Origin: Hysterangium stoloniferum
Lineage: Eukaryota; Basidiomycota; Agaricomycetes; Hysterangiales; Hysterangiaceae
DNA length: 64,000 nucleotides
Assembly (NCBI GenBank): GCA_015178975.1
Contig: WHVD01000050.1
Span: 186,001 to 250,000, forward strand
Reading direction: 5' to 3'
In this document: piece after piece, positions 11,005 through 22,718 of the stretch
Layout of the letters: every line of letters starts with the position of its first letter
Numbering within the stretch: the stretch's first letter is position 1
The notes under the pieces: model-generated
Told to the model about the DNA's origin: nothing
Database searches by the model: none
The model's input: the letters and a program-made list of their open reading frames with translations, nothing else
Made by a program: the position numbers and the translations under genes

Positions 11005-11205
11005 TGTTTGAATTAGGTTCTCATACATCCAAGTGTGGAGGTAGGTTATCACATTCACTCCTATCTCAGGCCATACACACACACACACATATATATCATA
11101 CCAGTTCTAGATACACCTCAGTTGATTCACCCAACTGTGACAACTGCCCTACCATTCTCACTTTACCACTAGCTAATTCATTGTACTGCATGTTAACTAT
11201 TAACA
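11005..11205 (+). repeat. Probable 3' LTR (or its remnant) of the copia fragment
   Basis: TGTTTGAATTAGG begins right after the RNase H end and a GGGAGAG purine stretch, the usual place of a copia 3' LTR; a TTAACA lies at 11,200-11,205. It includes a short (CA)n(TA)n microsatellite at about 11,076-11,096. The right edge is a guess. Confidence 0.5.
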
Positions 11206-11214
11206 AAAACAACC

Positions 11215-11769
11215 CCTTCTGGCTATGACTACATATTTTATGAGTGCATATTACATTACCCCCAAAACTTTATCTTTAAGACTTGTATGCCCTTTGAAAA
11301 TATCCACAAATGTTATGGAGGATAACTATAACCTTTTAAAAATTATTTATTCACTCAAATATATATATTTATATTGTTTGACATAAAATTAATGTTTCAT
11401 TAGATCCAGTCCATCAGGTAATATCCTGGAGAATGGGGAAATATTAATATATATCCTACATTAGACAAAATTTGGTCAGATAACCATCTGTAGATTATCC
11501 TTTTGGAATAAATTACACAATGTGGAATGGTAGACCAGATACTTCTGGTTGAGTTTCTGAATCAAATAAATTTAAATTATGCAAACAGTTTTGAAAAGGT
11601 CACAGAGATACCAGACAATACATCTTATCCCAAAGATTAAGTTATAACCCAAATAATCTTGGTTAACCATGATATTTGTGTATATTTTAAAAGAGCATAC
11701 AAGTCTTAAAGATAAAACTTTGGGGTAATGTAATATAAAATCATAAAATATGTAGTCATAGCCAGAAGG
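11215..11769. mobile_element. MITE-like element with 75-bp terminal inverted repeats
   Basis: 555 bp long, starting CCTTCTGGCTATGACTAC and ending with its inverse at 11,769. The inverted repeats (11,215-11,289 and 11,695-11,769) agree over about 75 bp with few mismatches. There is no coding capacity and the DNA is AT-rich. No convincing target duplication is visible, so the superfamily is unassigned. Confidence 0.75.
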
Positions 11770-11844
11770 AGCAGTCTCACACAAAAATACAAGGATTTTC
11801 CAGTAAAATTTTGTATATTTAAGAAGTTATAATTATCCTTCCTA

Positions 11845-12205
11845 TGGTTAAACAATATTATTTGGGTTATGACTTAAACTTTGGGATAGGATGTACAGTA
11901 TTCTCTGGTATATGTGACTTTTCAAAAATAGTTAATATAATTTAACTTTATTTAATTCAGAAACTTAACCAGGACTCTATACCAATCCACGTTGTGTAAT
12001 TTATTCAGAAGGATAATCTACAGATGATTGTTTGACTAACTTTTATCTGATGCAGGATATTTGTATATTAATATTCCCCCAGTCTCCAGAGTATTGCCTG
12101 ATAGACTTGAACTGATGAAATATTAATTTTATGTCAAATAATATATATATATATACTTGATTGAGTAAATAATTTTTGAAGTTTTGGGTTATCCTCCTTA
12201 TACAG
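11845..12205. mobile_element. Truncated second copy of the MITE-like element, inverted
   Basis: Reverse-complemented, it matches the interior of the neighbouring element (about 11,315-11,680), for example TTAATTTTATGTCAAA and TAATCTACAGATG. It lacks the terminal repeats. Together the two copies form a large interrupted palindrome. Confidence 0.75.
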
Positions 12206-12905
12206 ATTATCTATTATCCATATACTTGTTTTATGCCTCCCCATAGTTGCTGCATATCTTGTGGCCATCACAGTCTTTAGCAAGGCATTTAGCATAGACC
12301 TTGTGGAATTAAGACAGCATTTTTGGTTTTTTTGGGGAGCTTCCTGACCAAAACACATTTATTGGAAATAAATGTTCCATCCCTGATAGCCAAGTTAACA
12401 ACTTTAGTTTGGTAAACCTTATAATAAGATGGGTAGTTCTTTGGGTTGGTTTCCTTTTATGCTCTGGTTTTATCAACCTTGATGAATATATAGAATTTGT
12501 AGATAATTAATTCAGACACCACCTCAATTTTAATGTTCTCTCTGGACTGGATTGTTGGATGAGTATGATGGGAGCATATGAGAACTGCATATTTTGAGCA
12601 GGGATATATACAAGTGGTGCAAGTCCCTGACTTTCATTCTCGAGCTTTCTTTAGTTGATCAGTGAACCTATGAGTGAACGATATACAAGACATTAGATTA
12701 ATTGTCAAATTTTGAGCACCAATGGATGAGCAAGAGTTTCCATTATGGACTGCAGAGCATCAGTGACAAGAAATAAGGTCACTGAAGAGCATAACTCATT
12801 AGTCCTCTTGAAGAATATATATATATAGCATGCTGTACAAAGGTGGAAAGGGTCACTCCAAATGGAACAATTCAAGGTGGTGGTGGTGGTTGTATATTGT
12901 ATCAC
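12206..12905. other. No gene recognised
   Basis: AT-rich sequence with short frames only and a (GGT)n run near 12,871-12,890. No family or repeat was recognised. Confidence 0.5.
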
Positions 12906-13174
12906 TGTTGGAATTGGTGATGAAACCACCCTTTTCTTAGGGGCGGTTCACCTATTTCTTCACTTTTTCATAGGAGGATGCTAATTGTGGACCATGTTTT
13001 TGGAGGTTAATGCATGCCAGAACCAGTGTACACCTAAACTAGCGTCCTACCTACTATGTCAGAAGGTGATTCACTAACTGACACATTGATTGAGACATAA
13101 ATACTTATATTACAAGACTATTACCACTTTGTTGATTGTGTATTACAATAAGTCAACTCATAATATTTTTAATA
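12906..13174 (+). repeat. 269-bp solo LTR, copy 1
   Basis: Starts TGTTGGAATTGGTGATG and is flanked by a perfect 5-bp duplication ATCAC (12,901-12,905 and 13,175-13,179). A second copy of the same length is at 59,703-59,971. The TGTTGG start resembles copia LTRs; the right end reads ...TTTTTAATA instead of the canonical CA. Confidence 0.85.
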
Positions 13175-13877
13175 ATCACCAGCATAGGCAAGTTCACATG
13201 GGTATATCAGAAATCCAATTATCCAGACTGTAGCATAATGGTCCTTTAGGCTACTCTTTGCACAGTAAAACAATATGACCCACAGTTAAGAGGATCACGA
13301 GCTGGTGCGATACAATTATTTATGTGATACTGTACCTGTAATGGTAAGGGGTCGGGAACTTAGAACTTCAGCCAGCGTGGTTTAGTGGTTCTTACACGCT
13401 GCCCTATTCATTTGGTAAAAAGAGTATTTATATGTGTACTCAGAAACAAGTCAAATGCTGTGGGAAAAAAGGAACATTCAACAGCTATTGATGAACTCTT
13501 TGGGGTGGGTTTCTCAGATGAATTGTACTGAGCAATGGCCCTGAAGAAGGACCGGATCGCCATGACCTGGGCCGCCATGGCAACGCTGCCATGGGGTAAA
13601 AATAGGGTTGTAAGAAATAACATTCATTTTCTGACAGTTGTTGTATGAAATATAATTATTTAAATAAATAGATAATTGCAATATAAATAATTACCAAAGA
13701 TCTACAGTATTATAGTGATATCTGAGATGACATGGAACTTCAGTAAGATTAATCAGTCAGCATCACGCCCTTGGTCAGTATGCTACAGTTGAGCTTGAAG
13801 CCTTCATATTGTTCATATTCGTAAAACAAATTTCAAGATATCAATTCTACAGTTGATGACATAGGCACCGACCTCAA
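13175..13877. other. No gene recognised
   Basis: Only short frames are present on either strand and no repeat or RNA gene could be supported. It probably includes the 3' flank of the methyltransferase pseudogene. Confidence 0.5.
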
Positions 13878-15150
13878 TCAATATGATGACAGATTCAAAT
13901 GTTTTTTTTTCTGCGCCCAAGTAAAAGTAAAAGGAGTGATTGTCTCACATTGCAGGTTATTCAGCTCTTGTCGGCATGCTTGTGCTAGCTCCTTAGTCAA
14001 ACCTGGTGTGCCTTGACCTGTCAATGTCTCAACCAAGGCGAGAAGAAATTCTCTATAAACTGCTCCGAGCTTTCTACGCCTGATGTCTAAGACAAGGGTT
14101 GTGGACAATCTCATCAGAAAACACCGCCCTACGACTGAAGTGTACTGTGGCTTACCATCACTCGGTTTCGACATATGTATACATCAAAATTTCTTTTAAA
14201 TGGACTTCGCCGAAAACTCCCATGGCGAGGTAGCTCTCAGCATATGTGGTAAAGGCGAATGTTACCCCAGGATTCCTCATTTTGCCTTTAACCACCTTAA
14301 GGACCTGTGCCGTAGCTGGACCAGCATTTATGAATGTAATTTGAGCATCGTGATCGTCTATCACCAGCCACCCCCCAGGCTTGAGAAATCCTGATGATGT
14401 GAATAAACACTTCATGGGCATCAGGGAGCTGAAATATAGTTGTCAATAGATGTTTGTTGCTGGGACGAGGGGGCTGACATGTACGAAGACCAATCTTGCG
14501 TGAATGATATCAAAGGACTCATCTTGAAAAGGCAGTGGGTGGATTAGGTTCAGGATGCGCATTTCTAGATTTGACGGCAATTCTCTGAGACAACAATATT
14601 AATGAAAAGTTGGAGGAGGTAGGGTGAATTATAACGACCTTGGAATCGGCTGTAGATCGATGGCGGTGACACAAGCTGTGGGGAACTGCAGAGCAGCCTG
14701 TATGGCCCAAAGACCACTTCCTGATCTAATTCGTAATTTTTTAAAATGATAATATTGATTTAAAATAACATGAGCTCCTGCCCTAATTGTAAGATTGCTT
14801 GAGGGTTAGGCTCCTTTAAGGGTGCCAATGAGAGTCTCCCGTCCCAAGTATTCCTGAAAGGCATGGTGCATCGCGTCCAATCTATCCGGATACCAGCTAG
14901 CTCACACTTTGAATAGATAATCAACAAAAATTGTTTACCTGGATAGTTCCTTATCTGCGGTGTTGGCATGCTGGGGGGAAACTTCGTGGATACGTGATTT
15001 CACGACACACTTCTGCAAACGCACAGGCAATATATACGGTACTGCAGCGGCAATGGCAGCTGTTGAATCGGTTTGAGAGGCAGCAGCTTCAAGAGGGGGG
15101 GGGCCATCAGTGCGAAAACAACGAATCTGCTCTGTATGGGGGAGCACTTA
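13878..15150 (-). pseudogene. SAM-dependent methyltransferase (basidiomycete LDAMHH type), decayed
   Basis: The minus strand reads through the blocks of a class I methyltransferase found in basidiomycetes: KELS-RLDAMHHAFQEYLG (before about 14,830), motif I LQLG-SGSGLWAIQAA (about 14,795-14,690), acidic strand end VTAIDLQP, then PLPFQDESFDIIHARLVFVH (about 14,535-14,480), LKPGGWLVIDDHD (about 14,375-14,340) and a C-terminal KLGAVYREFLLALVE...TFTWAQ block (about 14,070-13,910). Likely exons: ...14,939; 14,881-14,782; 14,725-14,639; 14,584-14,479; 14,428 onward; introns are 50-58 bases. One intron would need a GC donor (14,781). Two single extra T residues put the blocks just before motif I and just before the LKPGG motif out of frame. 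It is therefore probably a pseudogene, unless these are assembly errors. The family would transfer a methyl group from SAM; the substrate is unknown. Confidence 0.7.
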
Positions 15151-15465
15151 TAGAAATCCCAGTCAATGTCGGTGATTTTAACAGCTCGACACGGTTCCTT
15201 GTGAGCAATGATCTTTGCCAGAGAGAGCACTGCCCCTGGTTGATCTGGTTGACAGGGCAAGTGAATAATCATGCTTGTCATCAGTAGAACGAGAACAACG
15301 AACCTACTCTGTATTACCGAGCCTTTCCAGCCCCCCACCTATCCCTGATATCACTGGCAGCTTGGCGAGAGAATGCACTGTCGATGGTCCACAGCACAGG
15401 TGAGAAAGGATGTGTCATTAGCAGTGGGGGCACAACAAACCTACTCTGTATTACTGAGCCTCATA
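15086..15465 (-). repeat. Three degenerate copies of a short coding-like repeat upstream of the methyltransferase
   Basis: A segment reading (A/C)ATACAGAG(T/C)AG(A/G)TT(C/T)GTTGT on the minus strand occurs three times, near 15,130, 15,305 and 15,440. Each is followed by CT(G/A)(A/C)TG-type text, so each would encode IQSRFVV followed by a Leu-rich stretch. The spacing is about 175 and 135 bp. This looks like diverged tandem duplication of the gene's 5' region. Confidence 0.6.
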
Positions 15466-16167
15466 CTTCTTGATGGCGTGGATGCCTTCATGTCCCCGTT
15501 CGCGGGCTCTGAGACCTGGTCATAGCACGGCGACACATGGTTCTCTGTCAGTATTTGAGGCTTGTATGCGGCAAATGTTGTACGCAACGTCTCTTTTCCT
15601 GGTTCGCTCTCCTCAGAGTGGCCGGGATTTTTTTTTTTGGACGTTCTGGGAGGCTAACCCTAACCCTAGCCCTTATGTAATACACGAAATCAATAACGAT
15701 CTTTTCTCTGTTTTGTTGCTTGGAATTCCAAGTCAGGCAGACTACACCTTTCCCTGACCCTTCGACACAGCTTCCCTGTTAATTACTGAAAAAAGAACCA
15801 CAAAGGGGATACAAAAAACAATCACCTTCAAGGGCAACGTACACAACGCATTAAGCCAACACTCCCGAAATTCTTCTTTCGTCCTTTATCCCCCACAACC
15901 ATTCCGTTATCGAGATTTCCCTTCTTCCACTCTCTAGGCGGCCGCGTCTCAACATGCTGATCTCCCTAGCAGAACCAAATTTGAATCAGCCTGTGAACAA
16001 CTATAATGGAGTATGATGCTTTCATATACGCGAATTTTTTGTCGGGAGTCTTTCAGAACAGCATCGGCAATGCAGGAAAGATTGATATAGGAGACAAACT
16101 TGAACCTACTTGCCGTTTGTCAGTCTTGGCCTGGAGCCAAAAGCCATGAGCCAATCTGCATGTCTCT
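15466..16167. other. No gene recognised; short telomere-like run
   Basis: No convincing coding region. At 15,654-15,669 there is CTAACCCTAACCCTAG, two and a half fungal telomere-type units, too short to be more than a telo-box or chance. Confidence 0.4.
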
Positions 16168-16530
16168 CTAGTTTCCCCATCCCTCCCTGCTCATTTTCAA
16201 ATCCTGGTTATTCATGTTCCGATTCCAGCCAAAGGTAAACTCCTCCACATCCTCGGCCCACAACTTTGCATCAATAGTTGCAATACTTACATGTTGAGCA
16301 TCATTAAGCCAGCGTGCATAGTGATTCCTACAAGGTTCAGACGTTGTGTGTTCTACTCGGCACATTAAACATGAAACGTCTCCAAAATAGTCGTTTTCAC
16401 TCTGTGCATCAAGGCTGTGCATCAAGGATCACCTCGTCTCATCTAAATGCATAGAGTATGTCAAGACATGCATTGCGATAATGTGGTGCAACTGCACTAC
16501 ACACTTTCAACTTCGGTGTTCTGCCTGTAG
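16168..16530 (-). CDS. Coding-like fragment, not recognised
   Basis: The minus strand is open for 85 codons (16,425-16,168), with CLMC and FTFGWNRN-type text. A further readable stretch lies just upstream (about 16,530-16,440, APHYRNACLDILYAF). The residue composition looks protein-like, but no domain, start codon or family could be identified. It lies about 300 bp beyond the 3' end of the sulfotransferase-like gene and could belong to a separate small gene or a remnant. Confidence 0.25.
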
Positions 16531-16827
16531 CAAAGTTATGTCTTGTTCCTCACGCTATTAAACCACATAAATTTCACTGGACGCATAAACATTTCCGGTT
16601 TTCAAGTACATATGATACATACCAGATATGTCCAGTAAAAAAACTTATGGTTGACAAATCATATCAGTAGTTGTTCTACTAATGGGTTCCGCAGCTCATA
16701 ATTACGGACAACCTTCAATCCGTGGTATATGGATGTTCGCTCATCGAATATAATAAGATTCAATCAAGTAAATAAGCAGCAACGAACTACGGAATTCGAT
16801 GCACGACGTCGATAGGGTGAGAAACGA

Positions 16828-17700
16828 TTATTTGGTAAAAGTCGGGATCTCCATCTGCCTTGGCTTAAAAAAACTCGTAGTATATTTCTCCCTATCATTT
16901 TTATGCGGAAATGGCCCCGAAGGCTTTGGTCTGTAGGTCATATTAGCCAGTGATGAAGGAAACTTCCAGGAGACAATACGATGCTCACACCCCTAGGAAC
17001 TCAGTCAGTCTATCCCAGCCCTCTGAAACATCATATACAAGTAACCGATGGGAGGGAATGAGATTTCTAATGCGTTCATTATGGGCCATGAGTTCTTGCT
17101 GAGCATGTGTCTCCAAACGTCCCTCATGGTATTTGTCTATAGATAATGACATTTAAACATGCCCCATACGGGCAGTTCGGCAGTCACAGACCAAAAACAA
17201 ATGTTTTGTACCAGTTCACGAAGGCAGCATCACCAGGCGTATTATTAGGACGGTTTGCCAAAGCATGATATACTAAAAGAAGCGAAGATTTCATGCTTTC
17301 TTCCCATTTTTGAGGGTCGCGAACTGTCTATAGAATCAGTCAGATTCAGGCCTGTTGAACATCAGAGTTGCACAAAAAGCTGCTACTAAAATGAATTTCG
17401 CATCAGGATATGCGGCATACAGCTCGCGCCCAAAGATTGCAGCTGGGTAATCCATGATGGACTGATAGTCTTTCAATAGGTCGTCCCATACTTCGGGACC
17501 ACTATCACCTACAATCAAATGAAAGAAGAGTAGTTATCTGTGATGTAAGCTGCATTTCTTGTATTCAACTTACCCTCCGGAATCCTGAACCATGTAGCGT
17601 CATCTTTTCCAGGGTCCGGATTGACGAGTAAGTGGTATGAAGGTCCAAATGCTGTCCAGACCGAGCTTGGGAACACCCCATGCATGCTCGACGACTCTAC
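16828..17700 (-). CDS. Sulfotransfer_4-type P-loop protein (fungal sulfotransferase-like); 5' end unresolved
   Basis: Five exon pieces join in frame on the minus strand: ...-17,574, 17,508-17,387, 17,327-17,192, 17,136-16,989 and 16,930-16,828 (stop). Introns of 55-65 bases start GTAAGT, GTAGCA, GTCTGT and GTGAGC. The text follows the family: FGPSYH, WDDLLKDYQSIMDYPAA, AYPDAKFIL-TVRDPQKWEESM, YHEGRLETHAQQEL, IPSHRLLVYDVSEGWDRL, EFLGVPKPSGPFPHKND. The family binds PAPS-like cofactors through an N-terminal P-loop (G-x-P/G-R/K-T-G-T). Here only GVPKLGLDS is seen, in another frame directly overlapping the FGPSYH frame, as if about ten codons were lost. The start codon is not resolved, so the gene may be N-terminally damaged. 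The substrate is unknown. Confidence 0.72.
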
Positions 17701-17721
17701 CAATCTGTTGGCAGCCCACAA

Positions 17722-20700
17722 CTATCGGTGTGTATAGTGCAACCAGAGGAGGGGCTAAAACGAATCACTGGATCAATAGGGTTCGTCTCTCATCCCACGA
17801 TAGTACAGCGTGTTTCCTCACTACAGACCACCAGAGCAGTGAGAACTAGCAGCAGACACTCAAGGCCCACGTTGACTGCTCCCAAACCCACACATCACGG
17901 TAGGAGGGGTGACTTTGAAGCGCAGTTCCTTACTAAGGGTAGATACCTAGGTACTTAGTGGAGCTGTGTCATGATCTTATGCCCATCAGCGGGCTTCGAA
18001 GGGTTTGAGATGATGCCATTCCTGCGGAAGAGAAAGGATACACGGATTGTCCCATGTAGTCGAATACCTACCAGTAGTAATGTTATACGTATTGAATCAA
18101 TGTAATTCATACACAGGATAATGCCAACGAACAGATGGAACCAGCTTTGGTGTCGGTCATCGCCTCCTAAACCTATTGGCGGCATGGGGAACCCAAATTA
18201 TAATACGTCAATTGCCACCTGTTTTATCCAAGGTCAGAGTGCCATCTTGTGGCCTATTATATTGAAACACTAGACACTGAGAAGTTTCACACTGATCGAG
18301 CTTACTTATGTACGACCTTCTGCTCTAGACAGTTATCCTTGCAAGCAGGCCACAGACACCAATGGCGATAGTCGCATTGGGATCTTTGTAAAAGAGGTCC
18401 CCCACTGTCAGATGACGGCGATTGATTACTATTAGGTTGTGTCTCCTTTGATTGATTGGACACCCAAGCACTTCCAGTCAAATTCCAGTCGTGCGAATAC
18501 CAAGGAAAGCGGCGCTGGCATTTTGGACCCTGTACATTCAGAGACGAGTGCGGAACGGCAGGTTAAGTATTCAAATTACTTTTTCAATTGGAAGCTGCGT
18601 CGCGTCAGTAAATTGAGTATATAAATTTTTCAAAGGCCACGTAGATTGGCTATAGTTAGAACGTGTTGTAACAAACTTTGGACGAGTGATCTCCTTTCGC
18701 TGACTGGTCGCCATGTGACGATGATGAGGATTGTTAAGGAGAGGTAACAGACCCTTTGGCCATCCGCAGCCAATAAAACTCTGAAGTAGAGGACACTGAA
18801 TCCTATTATGTAACTCGAGGAGTAAATTCACATATAAATTGAATTAGAAACGATTCAATTGGTCCAGAATGAAATCACATATCCTCCAGCTCATCATGAT
18901 GGCCCACAGCATCCCTTGAAAAAAAAAAGCCGATTAGTTTGGGCATTGAATGTGGTCTCTGATTGACGGGAGGAGCAACCTATGCGAGTCTTCAATTTTT
19001 TTCAGATTAGACACCACCAAGACTCCCACCTATCCCGAATAAGAGGCGAGTGAATTATGAGAGGGTAGAAACCCCGGAACGCGTGCGCGATGTTATGCTT
19101 TCTTAGCTACCAGGCAGTGACAAAACTAGAAATGCCCCGAAATATCATGCCAAGCATGTATACCTATTTAAATAACGGCTCCTTCCGTTGGCCCTGTCGC
19201 TGTTCCTCTCTTAAGATTATATCATTGAATTGTACTCCGATCATGATTAAGCGGATCTGATCTGTGAGTTGTCTGAAATTTGCCAAACCATCAATGCGTG
19301 GCCACCAAACAGAACCAAACTTGAACACTAGAATGAAAAAAATGGTGCAGAGCGCTAAGTCAGACCTATTCTACTACATAGCCAATAATTATAGCTGTTG
19401 GCTATTTTTATTCTTCAATTGATCCTCCCCTTGCGCTCGTAAATTTTACAACAGCGGTGCCTTAGGCGACTATGTCGCCTACATCAACACAGAGCGCTCC
19501 AAAACCATCAAGAATCAAGCGGACTTCCGGCCAGCAGTAATTGTACATTTGTCAAGTGATGGTCAGTATATCGGTCATCGGTCGCCCGCCTGCTTTCTGG
19601 CGGCACACTTCCACACCTGCAACAACCACGGTCGGGCATCAACGGTGTTCAACGGCCGTGTATGAGTCTCAGTGCTTCAGGTGTGATGGGTCCGAGGACT
19701 CCGTATGCGAGATCCGAATCCGGATAACTTCTGCTGCGATAAATATACAGGCCTTTTCTGCTGATCATCTACGAAAAAGTTGATACGAGGGAACAGCGTG
19801 TCAACCCTGATGAAACCACGCATAATCTTTGTTGCTGCTCCGGGATGAACTTGCCTTCTACTTGCCTTCTGCTTGTCCCTGATTGCTCTGAAACGTACAT
19901 TTCAAAGGTTGTCACGCTGTGGCGCATCCTAAACCTCTACTATGTGCGTGGGGATCCGGAGAAGTATCGAGTATGTAATAAGTGCGCTTGGCTGAACCAT
20001 ATACCGACTCAAATACCGCCTATACTTTAACAATACCATACTGCCCCGGTTTTCCCCGAGCCCGCGACCCGCAGGACCAAAGAAATCACTCTCTGGGGAT
20101 TACAAGGCCCTGTTTATCTAGAGTGCCCGTTTCAAGGTGTGATTCGACATGTAAAGTGTAACGCTAAGGGGGCCTCGGTCTTTCTATTGCGACCGTATCA
20201 TTCGAGAGCGACGAGATTGTTTGAGTTAAAAGAGTGTCAATACAACGCCGAAGTGACCAATTAAATTGCTTTCTTCATCTCACTCCTATTGTTACTATGG
20301 CAGAATTCATCTTTCAGTATACTGTGATGGATCTTCACTGGGTTGTAATTTCGCAACCAAACGTATTTCCCATATTACTGTTAACCGGATCATCGGTTCT
20401 CACAGCTATCGATTAATGATGGCTCTCATTGTGTTTCTTGGTGCGGGGTTGTCGGACTGTGGAGAGGGGGAGAGACGCAATAATGGCACCAGCACCAGCG
20501 TGGGGTGAAAGGCGAAGCAGAAGATGCGTTTGTGTGTATGTGTGGCTACTCACCGTCGACATCTCAATTTTACGCATAGGAATCCAGATTCACGGAAGAA
20601 ACCGTCCCCACGGCTTGCCCAACCTATCACCGTGTGCATTGGGTGAACGGCCCTGAGTAATAGTCGGCTGCCCGCGCGGGGAAACGCGGCGATCTCCTCT

Positions 20701-22718
20701 AACAAGAAGAACTTAATCTTACATTGATCCGGAAAGTAGAGAGCGAGCGAGAGGCAACCGACGCCGGTCACGCCCATCTTGGACCTGATTTCCAATTACG
20801 CTCTCGATCATCGGCTCAATATGACGGTAGCTCATTGATAACAATGGCAATCTATTAATGTGGAATGATATTTTGAGGAGCAGGGAGAGTCATATTAGGA
20901 AATGTTTTCCATGTGGGATCTGCTCGACCTCTAATGTAGAATTCAAGCAAAAATATAACTTAGATAAATAATAAATCATCCCGCCAAACATTACCTGCGG
21001 CCTTTAAGGACGGGTAAATTGTGTGAGACATCGGTAATTACCTGGTAGTAATCTGTCAGAAGTTTTTTTCTTTTGCATAATAAGGAAAATAAAATTCATC
21101 AAGGGATAGATTCGAAACCGCTAGGAGTGCATTCGTTCAGCTGGTTAATATAACTGAATAGCCTGGTGCTTGGGGCCTTGCGTAAGGTACTGTTGGCTTA
21201 TTCTCCTTTGAATGAGCAATACAGTCTTTATCCGAGTCATGATCTACTCTTCCTGACCGCTAGTCAGAAGGTGGCCATATATATTTCTACTGTTTTCCAA
21301 TTACGGTATATTTTCCTCGATTGATTCAGTATAAAATAAATAAATACTTCAAATATGAGACAAAGGTGTTTTTCATGAGTAAGTTTTCCGTTCGCCGACT
21401 GGAACCCAACTACAGGCATCCCAATGGATTTTAATTTATCCCTGATCTATTATACGTTTACAATATTTATTAAATGAACCGTTTGTGTTGTTGTAGATAT
21501 TCAAGTAGGTAGCGAGGGGAAACGCTGCAACGGAGCGAAGTGGTATTAGACTTACCAGAAGGTTATATTAGGGTCACTGAAGTGATCGAAAGGTTAAATT
21601 AATGGATCTGGAGTACCCCTCAAATTCGGGTGATCGGAATGTAGATGCCAGAATAATTGATGCTATAAATGAGTTTCGCTCCTGCAATAGGAACGCGCTT
21701 GTTGATCTTTTAATAAAGCAATTACAATGCTACATCCCCAATTCCTCCTCCTTTTATAACGGATTAATAGCAATATCCACGGTTCCCGAATCCATTATGT
21801 TCCTGTTTACATGTTTGCAAGCAATGCCGTATGCCGCCAGTGAACAAATAAATGGATGGTGATCTTCATTATGACGCCCAGGAACACCAGTCAACTTGCT
21901 AAAATTTCTCGGCAGAAGCCCAAGTATACTTATAGTTGACCATTTGACTTACGTGGAGTATATTCGGCAAGAATCAAAGTTTCCTGCACTGCCACCGGCA
22001 GCACAACACCTCTGTCCTTTTTAATCCTGTGACATCAAATTGGTGGCTGTCATCTCTTTGATGGGAAATCCTATCCTCTTTTACCGATTTGGTGGCCCCA
22101 TCGATATTCAGGCGACACCGACTTGAGTAAATAATACAACACACGTGGTGAGATGATAGCATGATTCGAATAGCTGGTCATAATGCATAGCGGCTGGCCA
22201 TCAGTATCCACAGCGTTCGGGTATCAGTAATTATGATGTACATTCATTCGCGATGCTTCAAAGCCGGTGCGAGTGTTTGAACTGTCTCAGTCGCCTTGAA
22301 GGTTTTCTTTGATTTTTTTTGAGACTTTTATTAAGAATAATCGAAGATACGTTGACAAAATAATCTGAGTACGAAATGTAATTGGTATACATAGAGCGAA
22401 CTGAAAGACAGGAACGAAAATCGATACAGCGGTAGTCTAGGGGCAAGGCGAATAATTCACGGTAGACGCAGAAAGAAAGGGAATAAATAGATGGGTATGA
22501 ATTAGGAATTAGAAGGGTATTATAAGTAGAAGTTATAGGATATAAAGGTATAGGATATAAATGGGAAGGTATAGCTAAATGATACAGTTGGGTGTGGGAG
22601 CTGGAGCTTCAGAGAATTGGATTATTGAAACAACACTGACTTGCCCTTTTGAAGATTATATAAAAGTATTGATGGAATTTTCGTGATATCCTCTCTCTTG
22701 TAAATATTTTAATGGTTG
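17722..22718. other. About 5 kb without a recognisable gene
   Basis: Short frames occur on both strands (for example 18,571-18,831 minus, 20,550-20,795 minus, 21,602-21,862 plus), but none shows a known motif, and splice-linked extensions were not convincing. The base composition is host-like and no transposon ends were seen. Small or fast-evolving genes could be hidden here. Confidence 0.4.

Noticed and set aside
11076-11096. (CA)n(TA)n microsatellite as a separate feature
   Set aside because: Short and ordinary; mentioned only within the LTR remnant.
15654-15671. Interstitial telomere repeat
   Set aside because: Only about two and a half CCCTAA units; too short to claim a telomere fusion or healing site.
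20429-20795. Overlapping frames on both strands as a gene
   Set aside because: No motif, no consistent splice joins and comparable openness in several frames.
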